Origin: Phoronis ovalis
Taxonomy: Eukaryota; Phoronida; Phoronidae
Reading direction: 5' to 3'
Assembly (NCBI GenBank): GCA_028565635.1
Contig: JAOXYB010065323.1
Coordinates: forward strand, 1-10,302
Length of the DNA: 10,302 nucleotides
A program made the position numbers and the translations under genes. Below the pieces are notes generated by a model. That model did not search any database. It was given only the letters and a program-made list of their open reading frames with translations, and was not told the DNA's origin. Positions 1-9,190 of the stretch are shown here, piece by piece (the first letter of the stretch is position 1; the number at the start of each line of letters is the position of its first letter).

Positions 1-2590
1 GTCACCAATATTTGGAGCAGCTCTGTCACATTTCGGATAGTCTTATACTTCCTGCATTGTACATCAGCAATATCAGTCGCTTGAAGAAAAAATATAGTTA
101 AGTCTATTGTTATAACAATTTAAGATTAAAAAAAACATTGAACGTTATTGCGGTAGATATATTAGACACAATTTCAGAATTTTTAGAACCACATTCATAA
201 AAATAATAAATATTACTCTAATAAAATATTATCCGCATCTTCAAGAATAAAACTTAAAGATACCGAGGTAAAACATGCATTACAGCTATTTAGCAGTTGA
301 CTCCATTTTTGCACAGTTTCTGCCCATAGGCGAATTATATTTGGCTTTGTTTAACCATGTCAACGCTGTCGTGTATATTAGAATGGGCTATTCCTGCTGC
401 TAAATTCTAAAATGTATTTCTTGTAAATTGATATACACGTTATCATCAATATTAGGAGAACACCACACACGACTCTTAGCACCCATAATGCTATGTCGGC
501 TTAGTCCACAGTAAAGTACGATATACCTTTAACGTAAGATTGGCATACATTATAACTGAATGGGCTCAAACGATGAAACTTAAGCTATCCTCATGGGCCT
601 GAGCTGTTGGCTTCCTTCTTGATAAGTGGAAGAAGGTGTGTCATTAAAAGTGTTCTAATATTTCGCAATAGTCCACTGGAAAAAAATGTATTAAATAAAA
701 AAATTATTGCTATTTGTTTTTGGCAATTACAACAAATAAAAGAAATATTGCTAATTTGTATGCAATTACATTTAAATAATTGCATATTTAAAATATGCAA
801 GGCAAGCAAAAGCCATGCACCTGTCTCCGGATTGCAAGACATTGGTTTATTTGTTTCTTATCCGGATCCCTATCTTTGTCATCCGTTGTGGCTGAACCTA
901 AAAGAATTATGCAGTTGTTGATTTATCTAAGATTGATTAAAAAGTGCATGAAGTTCACTTCTGAAAATATCTTCTAAGGACTCACAATGTAATAGTACAA
1001 CGAGGTATATGTACCCAGGTACGTATTCATAATTTAAAATGAAAAGAGCATGTACAAAATTAAAATGCTAAAAAGGTAGCACCCTTATAACATTATGAGG
1101 GTGTATCACTTAAGTTTGATCACGTGTCCTGACTAGGAAGCGATTATTGGAAAACATTCTCCACCTACAGTCTGAAACACGCGCACACACGTCTGCTATT
1201 TTTTTGATAACAGAATTTCTAAGATGACCTCAAAACTTCTGAATATATAGCATACACTTTCCAAAAATATTTACTATCAGTCATCTTTTCATGTTGATTA
1301 ATGAACATTGGAGAATTATGATCAAATAATAGTGTTATAATGTATCTCTGTGTGCGATTTTTATATTACCTTCGAATGCAGTACATTCTCCTCTCTTGAC
1401 AAATTCATAAGAAACATATTAGATTTAAACATTACTTTTCTTTTAACATCGTCCTCATAATTATATCTCTAAAAAATACAAGAATAATTATTTCTTATCA
1501 AATAAAATTATACTTTGGATAAGACAACATCTTTAACATACAATGTGTCTTTTGCAAAAGATATAATTTGTTTTAAACACAACTCTCGGATGCTGACATA
1601 ACTTACGTGAATGAATAGAGAGCTAAACATTCTTAGATACGATCGACGAACTACAAGTAACAAACGAAGTATGTGAGTATCCATGGTCCCAATCAGTTAT
1701 CTCCGCATGATTGATTTTTATAACACACAAAATATATGATTGGTTTATGAAGTGTTGCAGGTGTTGTAATTCGTCTTACTCAAATACAAAGTACATTTAC
1801 ATGTACAAATTTGACAGCATGTATTTCTAAAAATATTTGTTATTTATATTTGTTTAAAGCAAACTTCAAACATATTCAATCAAAAAATGTGTTTTGAAGG
1901 TTACAGATTTCGAGAAAGTCACAACTATTCTTAAAGTCAAGGCGCGCACCACAAAGTTTTTCAACCATTGTCCTAAAGACTGATTTAATAGATTATTAGT
2001 AAAATGCATGTTATTTATAATGTTAAATTTTACATGCTTTCCAAAAATTTATATTTGTACACGATGCCCTCTGACAAGTTTTACAAGAAATGATGTGTTG
2101 GTTATTAATGTATGATGATGCATCTGTGTGCTTTGTGCGTAACTGTTGAGATAATATGTTGGGACTACTGAGTATGCATCGTATGTAAAGGAGTGAAAGC
2201 GTATCAAACGATGTTTTTATAGAAATGTCTACATGTATATAATTAGGACCGCCAATTCTTTTACTTATCGCTCGTGGTAGGCGCACGTATTTTACTCGTT
2301 AGCCTCAGCTCGTTTTTAATAAACTTAAGCTTTTTTATATTACTGATCACGGCGCTTTGGTTAGTCCCTGGCATCTGTAAACCGGCACAAACTCCATCAT
2401 TCTTTTGAAAAATCTGAATCATAAGATACCTAGCTGATCCTATACCAGTTGTGGCAGAACATGACTTGCCCCTAGCTTTTCATCGTGTGTTATAATTTGT
2501 TTCTGCAAAAGCATCATGACTTTCGTGACACTTTATACGTCTGCTCTTAGATAATAATAAAAACATGACTGTGGTTAAACCCAACGTTAG
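1..2590. other. AT-rich non-coding region
   Basis: I see no supportable gene, RNA gene or repeat array here. The open frames on either strand (for example near 591-977 and 2023-2286) are short, Ile/Leu/Cys-rich and low in coding character. The region could be intron of the plus-strand gene whose possible last exon is at 2591, or plain intergenic DNA. Confidence 0.6.
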
Positions 2591-2785
2591 TTGAGAAGGT
2601 ACGGAACACTAACGGATGGATTTATTCAGATTGACAAAGCCCCTGAACCTACAATAATGGATGAACTAATAAGGCGCTTAAAAGAATCTTCAAAAATTAA
2701 CCATGAATATCTGACGAATTTGTTACCTTCCATGCCAGACGTGATTTCTGTTCGTGGCAGAAACACAAAATACTGGTGTTTATAA
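2591..2785 (+). CDS. Possible terminal coding exon of an unidentified gene
   Basis: The reading frame opens directly after a TAG at 2588-2590 that is also a plausible splice acceptor (AACCCAACGTTAG|TTGAG), so it begins without an ATG, as an internal or last exon would. It encodes 64 residues: LRRYGTLTDGFIQIDKA, a helical stretch (TIMDELIRRLKESS, then HEYLTNLLPSMPD) and VISVRGRNTKYWCL before TAA. The composition is protein-like and unlike the surrounding AT-rich DNA. The helix-helix-beta pattern loosely resembles the end of a winged-helix domain, but I do not recognise the family. AATAAA follows about 50 bases downstream. No upstream exon is seen, so it may belong to a gene starting left of the window, or be a relic. 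It converges with the SAMD9-like gene. Confidence 0.45.
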   Translation: MRRYGTLTDGFIQIDKAPEPTIMDELIRRLKESSKINHEYLTNLLPSMPDVISVRGRNTKYWCL

Positions 2786-2836
2786 ATGAAGTTAATGTCA
2801 GAATTAATGTAATCAAGGATGTAATTATTGATAAAA

Positions 2837-2842
2837 AATAAA
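2837..2842 (+). terminator. Candidate polyadenylation signal AATAAA
   Basis: AATAAA lies 52 bases after the stop of the possible terminal exon ending at 2785. Spacing is normal for a short 3' UTR, and a T/GT-rich stretch follows at about 2869-2897. The motif is common in AT-rich DNA, so its value depends on the exon being real. Confidence 0.35.
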
Positions 2843-3518
2843 ATGTCTATCACCGAATAACAATTATCTTTTTTACTTACATATTTATGTGTTTTTGCAA
2901 TGTACAAAAATGCCCCTGCTGTTAAATGTCATACTGTATGTAACATTTCGTATTGCGATTTTTAATTTTAATTACGTGCTTGCGAAAATCTGGATTGTGT
3001 GATTCATTCCCTAACATTCCCTACAGACTACGCTGATGAGGTTATGAAAAGCTAAGTAACTTCTAGAAATGTTAAAAGCTCGGAAACCTACTGTAATAGT
3101 AGTCAAACAATAGACCATTTATACAATGCCAGTTACGTAACAGTTGACCATTAAAACATCCAAAATAAATGCAATGATGTTGCAATATATTTGACGCAAA
3201 GCTGCTGAAACTCACATATTATTAATCACAATAATTACGACTTACTTTTACTCTAATTGAAAAAGCTGAGGCAAAAAATTACACAGATTAAAATCCCAAA
3301 CGAGTAAGACTTTTACATAAAGTTATAGCTAACACGCACTGTGTGCTTAGAGTGTTATACATCCTAGGTTAACCACATTGTATAATCCATACATGTTTAA
3401 TGTTTAACCGTAAAACCAATGATCGTACAATTACTATTAAGCACAAACATGTACAATGAAGTATAAAGGATATGAGGGGTACTGTAATGATACTAAAACT
3501 TGAACCAATGTGTCTTTC
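2843..3518. other. Convergent intergenic region
   Basis: This stretch separates the plus-strand possible exon from the 3' end of the minus-strand SAMD9-like gene. It is AT-rich with stops in all frames and no gene-like content. The putative SAMD9-like 3' UTR and ATTAAA signal fall in its right half. Confidence 0.6.
3396..3401 (-). terminator. Candidate polyadenylation signal for the SAMD9-like gene
   Basis: ATTAAA on the minus strand lies about 118 bases downstream of the stop codon at 3519. It is the common variant of the AATAAA signal. In such AT-rich DNA a chance hit is quite possible, and other variants lie further downstream. Confidence 0.3.
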
Positions 3519-5976
3519 TTAAACATTTACCTTAGAAGGATTATACGCCAAGGGACCTGAGAAGCTGAAACCTATGTAAACTTCAATTTGTTCATCAGTA
3601 TCTGGATGATACGACAGAGGCTTTTCTAATCTTATTTGCAGCAGATGATCGTCTTTAAATATTGATACTTTCTTTGTGTTTGCGTAATAACACTGTACTC
3701 GTTTTAATTTTTCTTTCATCTTACCGGTGGGCGCATTATAACCAGGACAAGAATGTGAAGATGTGTTAGCACTTTCCTGAGACCTTGTTTGACGTTGAGT
3801 ATCTTGTTTACTCTCTATGGCATCTATTCCAGACTTTCCGTGTACCAAGAAAAATGGAGTTTGGCATTTCAAGTTAATTTTCCCACTTTGCTTATTTTCA
3901 GCTCTACCTTTATCGATGAGAGATGATTCGTCCAGTGTCTGAATGACTTTATCTAACATTTCGAAATTGTCTTCCTCTGACCAAGGTTTTGTCCAAAGCA
4001 GTATCATGCAAAAATAACAGCACAGGATATTTTGATTGTTTATTACATACAATTCTCTGGCAAGATGTTCTATGTCTTCAGATGAACACATTTTAGCTAA
4101 CGGATGTTGTTTGTTAGAACGGAACAACATAGAAATCGCAATTTTAACGCACAGCAGTCTCGCATAATCGCGTTCATTCTTGTTCTGGATGCTTAGCAAA
4201 TGTTTATGTATGTTTTCATATCTGCACTCATAAGGCTGTTCAAAAATTGTTTTGAAACCATAGCCATTAAACTTTGTCTCTACTACAGTCCTGTGCCATT
4301 CGTCGTTGTCTAGGGAAGAAGGACATTTAGACGTATCAACGCCAAAATGTGTAGAATAATTTACATGTAACTTAGTGATATAATTTTTATTGTCATTCTG
4401 TTTTTCTTTTGAATCGTCAGCAACCAATTCTTCTTCGTTTGACCAGAAAATGTCCAAGTAATCAGACAAACATTTTAAAGTCTTACTCATGCACATCGGA
4501 ATGCCCATTAGCCAATCAAACAATCCATCCCTCTGCCATGCTAAGTCTAACGTCCCATATTTACTTCGATCTGTAATCTCACACAAATATTCACGTGCGC
4601 GTTCTGTACCAATTGAACCATCAATCAAAAACTTGTTAATTAGATCCAAAATGTCAAAGTAACAATCCATTTCCCTCAAATATGGCTCAATATGGTTGCT
4701 TGACAATTCACTACTTTTGTCTTGTGCTTCCTTAAATAAATAAGTTGCTTCACAACAGAGCTTGAAAATGCTTAAAGCACTGCCTGGAAGGTTTTTAGGT
4801 TTGCTATCCACCAAGTTTATTTGTTTTACCATTTGCTTACGATAAACCATGGCCTTAGAGTGATAGAAAGAAGACGATTTCTTTTTTGAAATGGCATTTC
4901 CAGCAGCTTCAAGAGCCTCTTCAAAAGCTTCCTTATCTGTGAGCAAATGGCACAAATGTTGAGCTACGTAGGGGTCTTCGATTTTATCGAAAGCATCTGA
5001 GAGCAGTTTAATAGCATCATCGGTGGATCCTGTGTCTTTTTCAATATCTTGTATTAATTTTGAATATTCATTATTTTCTGTGCGTCCTGTTAAAATATTA
5101 AGAACAATTTTACGCATCCTATTGCCGTCGTCAGATATGTTTGGAATTAATTCCTTACAAACTAAAAACTCATAAGCGAATTTATATAATGTTTTAGATG
5201 GAACAGTTTCATCTGATGGGGTTTTAGATATTACTTCATCCCCTTTAAAGACTTCCAAAATTAGTTTAGCAAATTTTGGATTTTTTAGCTTTACACCTTT
5301 GGTTTTATCGCCACCATCATATGCCGTGACTAACTTTTGTATGCTCGAGCTAAGGTTTTCCTCTACCTTTTTGTCTTTTGGTGGTTTCTTTCCACTGCGT
5401 TTAATATAACCACTGAAAAGTTGTTGGCATTCATAATAGTAAATATGTGCCGTAGTACTGTACTCAGTCACAAGAGCCAAGAACTTCAATAGCTGCTGTT
5501 CAAAGTCATTACAATTATTAATAAGACTGACAACAATGTGTTTCAATTTATCAACATCAAAGTTGTGTCTCATCAACAAAAAGTTTAAGATGCTATCAGT
5601 ATCTATTTTCTCATCATTGTTTTCCATCTCTTTGTGCTTTTTTTCAAACCATTCAAGCTCTCCTGGCTCTAAATATTCACTTATGGATACATACTTTAAC
5701 GGCCTTGTCTTTCGTACATGTTCTTCTGGTACTAAACATCGTTGGACAACAAGTAAGATACCGGTAAACATCTGTTCTGGCTTTCCGTTCTTATCCCAAC
5801 ATTTTTCAATAGCCGATCTTAAAGATTCTGCTTCTGCAATGTTATCGATTAGTGCTAACACTGGGGGCTTTTTGTGAGGTTCTTGAATTGAAGATTCTCC
5901 ATGATTATAAAGCTTTATCAACTGTACGGCAATTTCATCAACGTTCATACTTTCGGCACATTGGACAATTGCGCAA
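3519..5976 (-). CDS. SAMD9-like protein, 3' coding exon (NTPase, TPR-like array, OB-fold tail)
   Basis: This exon continues the protein from the last base of codon 697 to the stop (residues 698-1515). It opens with CAIVQCAESMNVDEIAVQLI, matching the family segment after the P-loop. Next is the Walker B strand KPPVLALIDN, with D741 followed by N742, and then the helical remainder of a STAND-like NTPase. A TPR-like helical repeat region lies at about 1015-1082 (AQHLCHLLTDKEAFEEALEAA, then FYHSKAMVYRKQ). A long alpha-helical section with several Trp and Cys residues follows. The C-terminal 60 residues contain basic and beta-rich sequence ending EVYIGFSFSGPLAYNPSKV, close to the conserved SAMD9 terminus and expected to form an OB-like fold. 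Joined length (1515) is close to human SAMD9 (about 1590), so the gene appears complete at the 3' side. The open frame extends to an ATG at 6050, but residues before the acceptor are lysine- and isoleucine-rich read-through of intron. An independent gene starting at 6050 would lack Walker A, so I consider it unlikely. Confidence 0.9.
3522..3698 (-). other. C-terminal OB-fold-like domain coding segment
   Basis: Residues about 1457-1515 are beta-rich: VQCYYANTKKVSIF, HLLQIRLEKPLSY and QIEVYIGFSFSGPLAY. The final GF-F/I-GPLAY segment is the conserved terminus of vertebrate SAMD9/SAMD9L. Only seven residues follow GPLAY before the stop. Confidence 0.7.
4821..5024 (-). other. TPR-like helical repeat segment
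   Basis: Residues about 1015-1082 form paired amphipathic helices with small residues at turn positions (DAIKLLSDAF, PYVAQHLCHLL, AFEEALEAAGNAI, SFYHSKAMVYRKQ). This matches where SAMD9 proteins carry a degenerate TPR array. The exact repeat number cannot be set by eye. Confidence 0.6.
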
Positions 5977-6824
5977 CTAGGGTTAAAAACATATATATTT
6001 AGTATTATGGGTTTCAGACAATGAGGGAACGTAAGTGTATGCTTAGTCATGCATGCTTGTAATCAACTTTGAAAAATATACAGAAAATGATTTTTTCCTA
6101 GATCATACTAAAACTATCATGATAAAATCGCTTCTAAAGCTAGGCTAGACCTTTATCATTGCAGTATTGTTTAAATGAAATTTCGTCTTAAATCCGCATT
6201 ACATTTTTTTTACACAAAATAACTGTTTTCTGAAAGTTTAACATTTATGCTATGTCTTATTGGTATTTTACACTGGTGTGTGCAACGCATGCAATTTAAT
6301 TACCGTTAGTTTTATAACACCTTATAAAAAGGTACATCCTATATATCGGAAAATCCAGCGATCTAAATTCGAGCTGACCACAGTCGTTTTTAAGAAATAA
6401 ACAACACTCTCATTATTTGTTATGAGCAAATCTCAAATACCATGAATAATCTTTGAGTTATTAATTAATACTTAAAAAAGTATTTTTTCTAATTGCTAAA
6501 ACACCAAATTGATTATATAACCAAAGTCACTGGTTCAATATAAAAGGATCCATAACAAATTTATCGTCCACTTGCTAAAAGTACAGTTAGAACGGATTTT
6601 GATCTACTGGGTTTCCCACTAGGATGCATCTAATGATTTTTATAGGGTTTCATTAAAGTTCATGCATTTCACGCAAGATTTGGAAAATACCAATATCAGG
6701 AAAACATCTACTCTGTGTGAAGAAAATGCAATGCGAACTTTCTACGATTGTTTACTTAAACAATGACATGATTGTAGCTTAGCCTTAGAGAAACCTTGTC
6801 TTGTCATATAAAGATAATACCCAC
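5977..6824 (-). other. Spliceosomal intron (phase 2) in the SAMD9-like gene
   Basis: An 848-base AT-rich intron is inferred between the two coding exons. On the minus strand the donor reads CATCG|GTGGGT (GT at 6824-6823). The acceptor reads GTTTTTAACCCTAG|TTGCGC (AG at 5978-5977). A branch-point-like TACTAAA lies at 6004-5998, about 22 bases upstream of the AG. Two bases of an Arg codon (CG) before the intron join T after it, making CGT. The total coding length becomes 4548 bases, exactly divisible by three. The protein across the join matches the SAMD9-family pattern, and the stops in both read-through frames lie inside the intron. The other nearby GT (TGG|GTATTA) is in the wrong phase for this acceptor. 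I see no gene or repeat in the intron interior. Confidence 0.8.
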
Positions 6825-8914
6825 CGATGTTTTTCCCGCTGTGACCACAAGCAACTCCTGCCTAAAGTTGTGCCGCCAGTACCTGGTTGGTGAAAAATGT
6901 AAACCACGTCAACTGTTTCCTTAATTGTTTCAACTTTTGATAACAACTTCTTTAGAAGGTCATCACGACTGCAAACGTGATTACCGTTACCCCTGCTAAA
7001 GAGTTTCCAACTTGCGTCACTTTTACCACTATAAAATGCAATTTTGTCTGTTTTGACGTCCTCATCATCCACTTGCATTTTACCAGAGCTCACCAGTTCT
7101 AACTTGTGCATTCGTTTTGAATCCTGCGGCTTTACTACGACAGCACCGAACGATGAAGGGATTTCAATTTTCTTACAATCTTCGAAAATATCAAACTTAC
7201 TTTGAAGAAGTTCTGAGAAATTACATAAAGGTAGATATATACATTTAGTTTTCAGATATGCTTCCAAATCGTCATAACTAAGTGATTCCTCATGATGGTC
7301 CAGAAAAATGATTTTGAATTTTTCAAATACCTTTATATCATTACAAACGCATACAATCGTTAAATAGTCAAATGTGAAAGCGTTTGCTAATTCGCCAAGA
7401 ACTTTCTGCTTAGATAACAGCTCAACATCAGGCTCTGAAGCCAATAGGAACAAAACTGTTATTCTTGTTAAATTTTCATTACTGTGAAGAAGATTTTCAT
7501 CTGGCAGTAAAATCTTGCTTGCCTTCATCAAATTGTCTTTAAACATTTTGCAGTATTCTCTAAAATTCTCGTTTAGTTTCTCTACTCTACTGTCACTACA
7601 CTTTATCCAGTATGTACGAGTGTAATCTATTTCACCAGCATTATTTGGCAGTGTACATGTATTATCGTTTAAAAAGATATCTATAGGATCATATCGCTTG
7701 ACATTCTTCCTTACATCTGATTTGTATTGATGCCTTGAGTGACGATCAAAATCAAATACAAACTGCCACTTGATTAAATCCAAGCACGAAAGCTTTGCAA
7801 CATCCGCATGTTCAACCGAGCTGACAACTAGAATTGGGTAAGAGTTGTTTAAAGTCCTTGGTTTGTCAAAACAGAATGCTTCCATAAATCGCTCACCATT
7901 AGATCTATAATCAGGTATTTTGCTGCTTTGTGCAGTTTCGGATGTTTGCCTTGTTTCATTCCGTTGTGGAATGGTAACAGTGACAAAGTGTTTTTGCTTT
8001 GGTAGATCAGTCAAGAATTCTTTTGTAAGATTAACAGTGCTGTCTGGGGAACGGCGTTCAAATATTATGCAATTTCCTTGTGGATCTAGGTATAAAAAGG
8101 TATATTGGGCACATACATCCGCCCTTGGTTCTATGTCTATTTCGATTACGCCAAGTTCAGGATGATCTCGAATAGGAACATGTACTGCTTGATGAATTAA
8201 TTGTGATGTGTCAATGTCAAGCTGATCAAGAAGTGTGTCAGACCTTGTAACTCGGATCCGATCTTTAACTTTAGCAACAAAGCTCGTACTTATCTTATCA
8301 AAGTCATCATCTGAAGTCAGTTTAATTCCAGTCACTGTTCCTCCTGTGCGTACATTTTTTTCCTCAATACCAAAGTGTATTGTGCCATTCTGCCTACTGT
8401 TCAAACAAGCACACGCAAACTTCAAAGCTTCATCACCTATAACTCTACGTAGTTTTTTAAATTGCTGCACTTCGTGCTGCTTAAATTCATGTACTGGTAA
8501 CAAACCACCGGGAGTACTACCACTTTCTTTAACATTTGGCACTGTTCCCTTGCGATATGGTGTGATATTTTCAATGTGTTTAAATGGTCTAAGGGTAAAT
8601 CTTTCTGCTTCATCCATTCTTACGACATTTGTGGCTGCAGCCTGATCTCCTGAATCTTGAACATGATCAACTGCCTGCATCCCCCCCAGACCTCGAACAA
8701 GTACAAACACTGTGTCATCGTTGTTCAGTTCTTTATGTAAATTGTACTCTTCAAGAAGCACGCTGCCTTTCTTTAGCAACTGCATCCCTGGTGGTATTTT
8801 TGTAGCCGTCTCCACTGCTTGTTTCAAAGACTGCATTGTTAAATTTGTCTTATTAACCGAAACTACATGCAACTTATGCGTTTTTAGATAAAGATTTAAT
8901 GGATAATTTGTCAT
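6825..8914 (-). CDS. SAMD9-like protein, 5' coding exon (ubiquitin-like, AlbA_2/Schlafen-like, Walker A)
   Basis: This exon encodes residues 1-696 and two bases of codon 697 of a 1515-residue SAMD9/SAMD9L-family protein. Vertebrate members are cytosolic antiviral effectors that repress translation; the AlbA_2-type domain of SAMD9 is reported to be a tRNA-directed nuclease. Domains seen here: a ubiquitin-like fold at about 5-78 (NLYLK, IPPGMQLL, then LVRGLGG); an acidic linker; an AlbA_2/Schlafen-like domain at about 138-290 with HEFKQ (E143), the hallmark LKFACACLNSRQNGTIHFG (164-182) and IEIDIEP (E258, D260); a long central region (about 335-650, including IKWQFVFDFD) where the family has a SIR2-like domain that I recognise only weakly; and the atypical Walker A HQPGTGGTTLGRS (675-687). 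There is no SAM domain. The ATG at 8914 is chosen because the ubiquitin-like fold begins immediately after it. Its context is weak (C at -3), and the frame is open upstream to a splice acceptor, so an extra N-terminal exon is possible. The open frame runs on to 6785, but the last codons are read-through into the intron. I am very sure of the family and fairly sure of the exon end. Confidence 0.9.
6863..6886 (-). other. Non-canonical Walker A (P-loop) of the STAND-like NTPase
   Basis: Codons 677-684 encode PGTGGTTL. The canonical GxGK[ST] lysine is replaced by glycine, while the flanking pattern (GGTTL followed by LW) is as I recall it in the SAMD9 family. The matching Walker B (ALIDN, D741) is in the next exon. 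Nucleotide binding through a lysine-free loop is uncertain. Confidence 0.75.
8045..8497 (-). other. AlbA_2/Schlafen-like domain coding segment
   Basis: Residues about 140-290 carry the family's best conserved block: an acidic HEFK motif, a helix ending LKFACACLN, then the NGTIHFGI strand-turn, a G-rich turn and IEIDIEP, finishing with a beta strand (NCIIFERR). In Schlafen and SAMD9 proteins this fold binds RNA and can cleave tRNA using acidic residues. E143, E184 or E185, and E258/D260 sit at candidate positions. Catalytic activity is an inference from the family. Confidence 0.8.
8681..8902 (-). other. Ubiquitin-like domain coding segment
   Basis: Residues about 5-78 of the SAMD9-like protein line up with ubiquitin without internal gaps of note: a first strand (NLYLKTHKLHVVSV), a helix (SLKQAVETATKIPP), the IPP turn, KKGSVLLEEYNLHKEL, and a last strand VFVLVRGLGG. 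The tail resembles the ubiquitin C-terminus, but Leu replaces Arg between the first Gly and the final Gly-Gly, and two residues (MQ) follow directly before a flexible linker. The Gly-Gly codons form part of a seven-G run. Lys48 and Lys63 equivalents cannot be assigned with certainty by eye. Confidence 0.8.
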
Positions 8915-8965
8915 CCGCTCCTGACAATTAAAGTGCTGTACTCGATTGGTGACAGGTACGCTTGT

Positions 8966-8990
8966 CTGAAACGATAATTATTTAAAAAAC
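8966..8990 (-). promoter_or_regulatory. Candidate splice acceptor upstream of the first ATG
   Basis: On the minus strand the sequence GTTTTTTAAATAATTATCGTTTCAG ends in AG at 8967-8966. The 51 bases from there to the ATG are stop-free and in frame (17 codons), while an in-frame TAA lies just upstream at 8980-8978. This could be the end of an intron in the 5' leader or between coding exons. The upstream exon is not identified. Confidence 0.45.
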
Positions 8991-9024
8991 AGTATCTATA
9001 ACTCAGGCCTACCTAACCAGCGTA

Positions 9025-9190
9025 GACTCGAACTGTCAATCCGCATTCGCGGACCTGTTTCCTACCATTCGAACCCATTTTCGCACCAAAATTCCTGCTA
9101 CTCGAACCGTCATTTCCGTTGACTCGCGTAAGTTGCCGAGAACTCGCACAGATTTCAGTAGACTCGGACACTTTCCTACCGTTCGGAAAT
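9025..9190. repeat. Degenerate tandem array of 20-22-base units (ACTCG repeats)
   Basis: The motif ACTCG or ATTCG/GTTCG recurs at 9026, 9045, 9067, 9100, 9122, 9142, 9162 and 9181. The spacing is mostly 19-22 bases, with a half-spaced TTCG near 9080. The approximate unit is ACTCGNACNNNATTTCCGTAG. The best-preserved units lie at 9100-9180. The same units occur in inverted orientation at the right end of the window. Confidence 0.7.

Noticed and set aside
591-977. Overlapping open frames on both strands
   Set aside because: Short, rich in Ile, Leu, Cys and Asn, with no splice or signal context and no recognisable pattern; expected by chance in AT-rich DNA.
1080-1103. Short hairpin CACCCT / AGGGTG
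   Set aside because: Six-base stem only, no following T run and no adjacent gene, so not a terminator or structured RNA I can support.
2023-2286. Minus-strand 87-residue open frame
   Set aside because: No family resemblance, low-complexity composition and no supporting promoter, splice or polyadenylation context.
3519-6050. Independent 843-residue gene starting at the ATG at 6050
   Set aside because: The first 25 codons are AT-rich intron read-through before a strong acceptor, and such a protein would have Walker B without Walker A. Splicing to the upstream exon restores the family sequence.
6785-6824. C-terminal residues after Arg697 (WVLSLYDKTRFL) as a real protein end
   Set aside because: They follow a phase-matched donor and do not match the family, which continues with the CAIV segment found in the next exon.
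7920-8645. Plus-strand open frames antisense to the AlbA_2-like exon
   Set aside because: Shadows of the minus-strand coding sequence, as is the one at 5536-5877.
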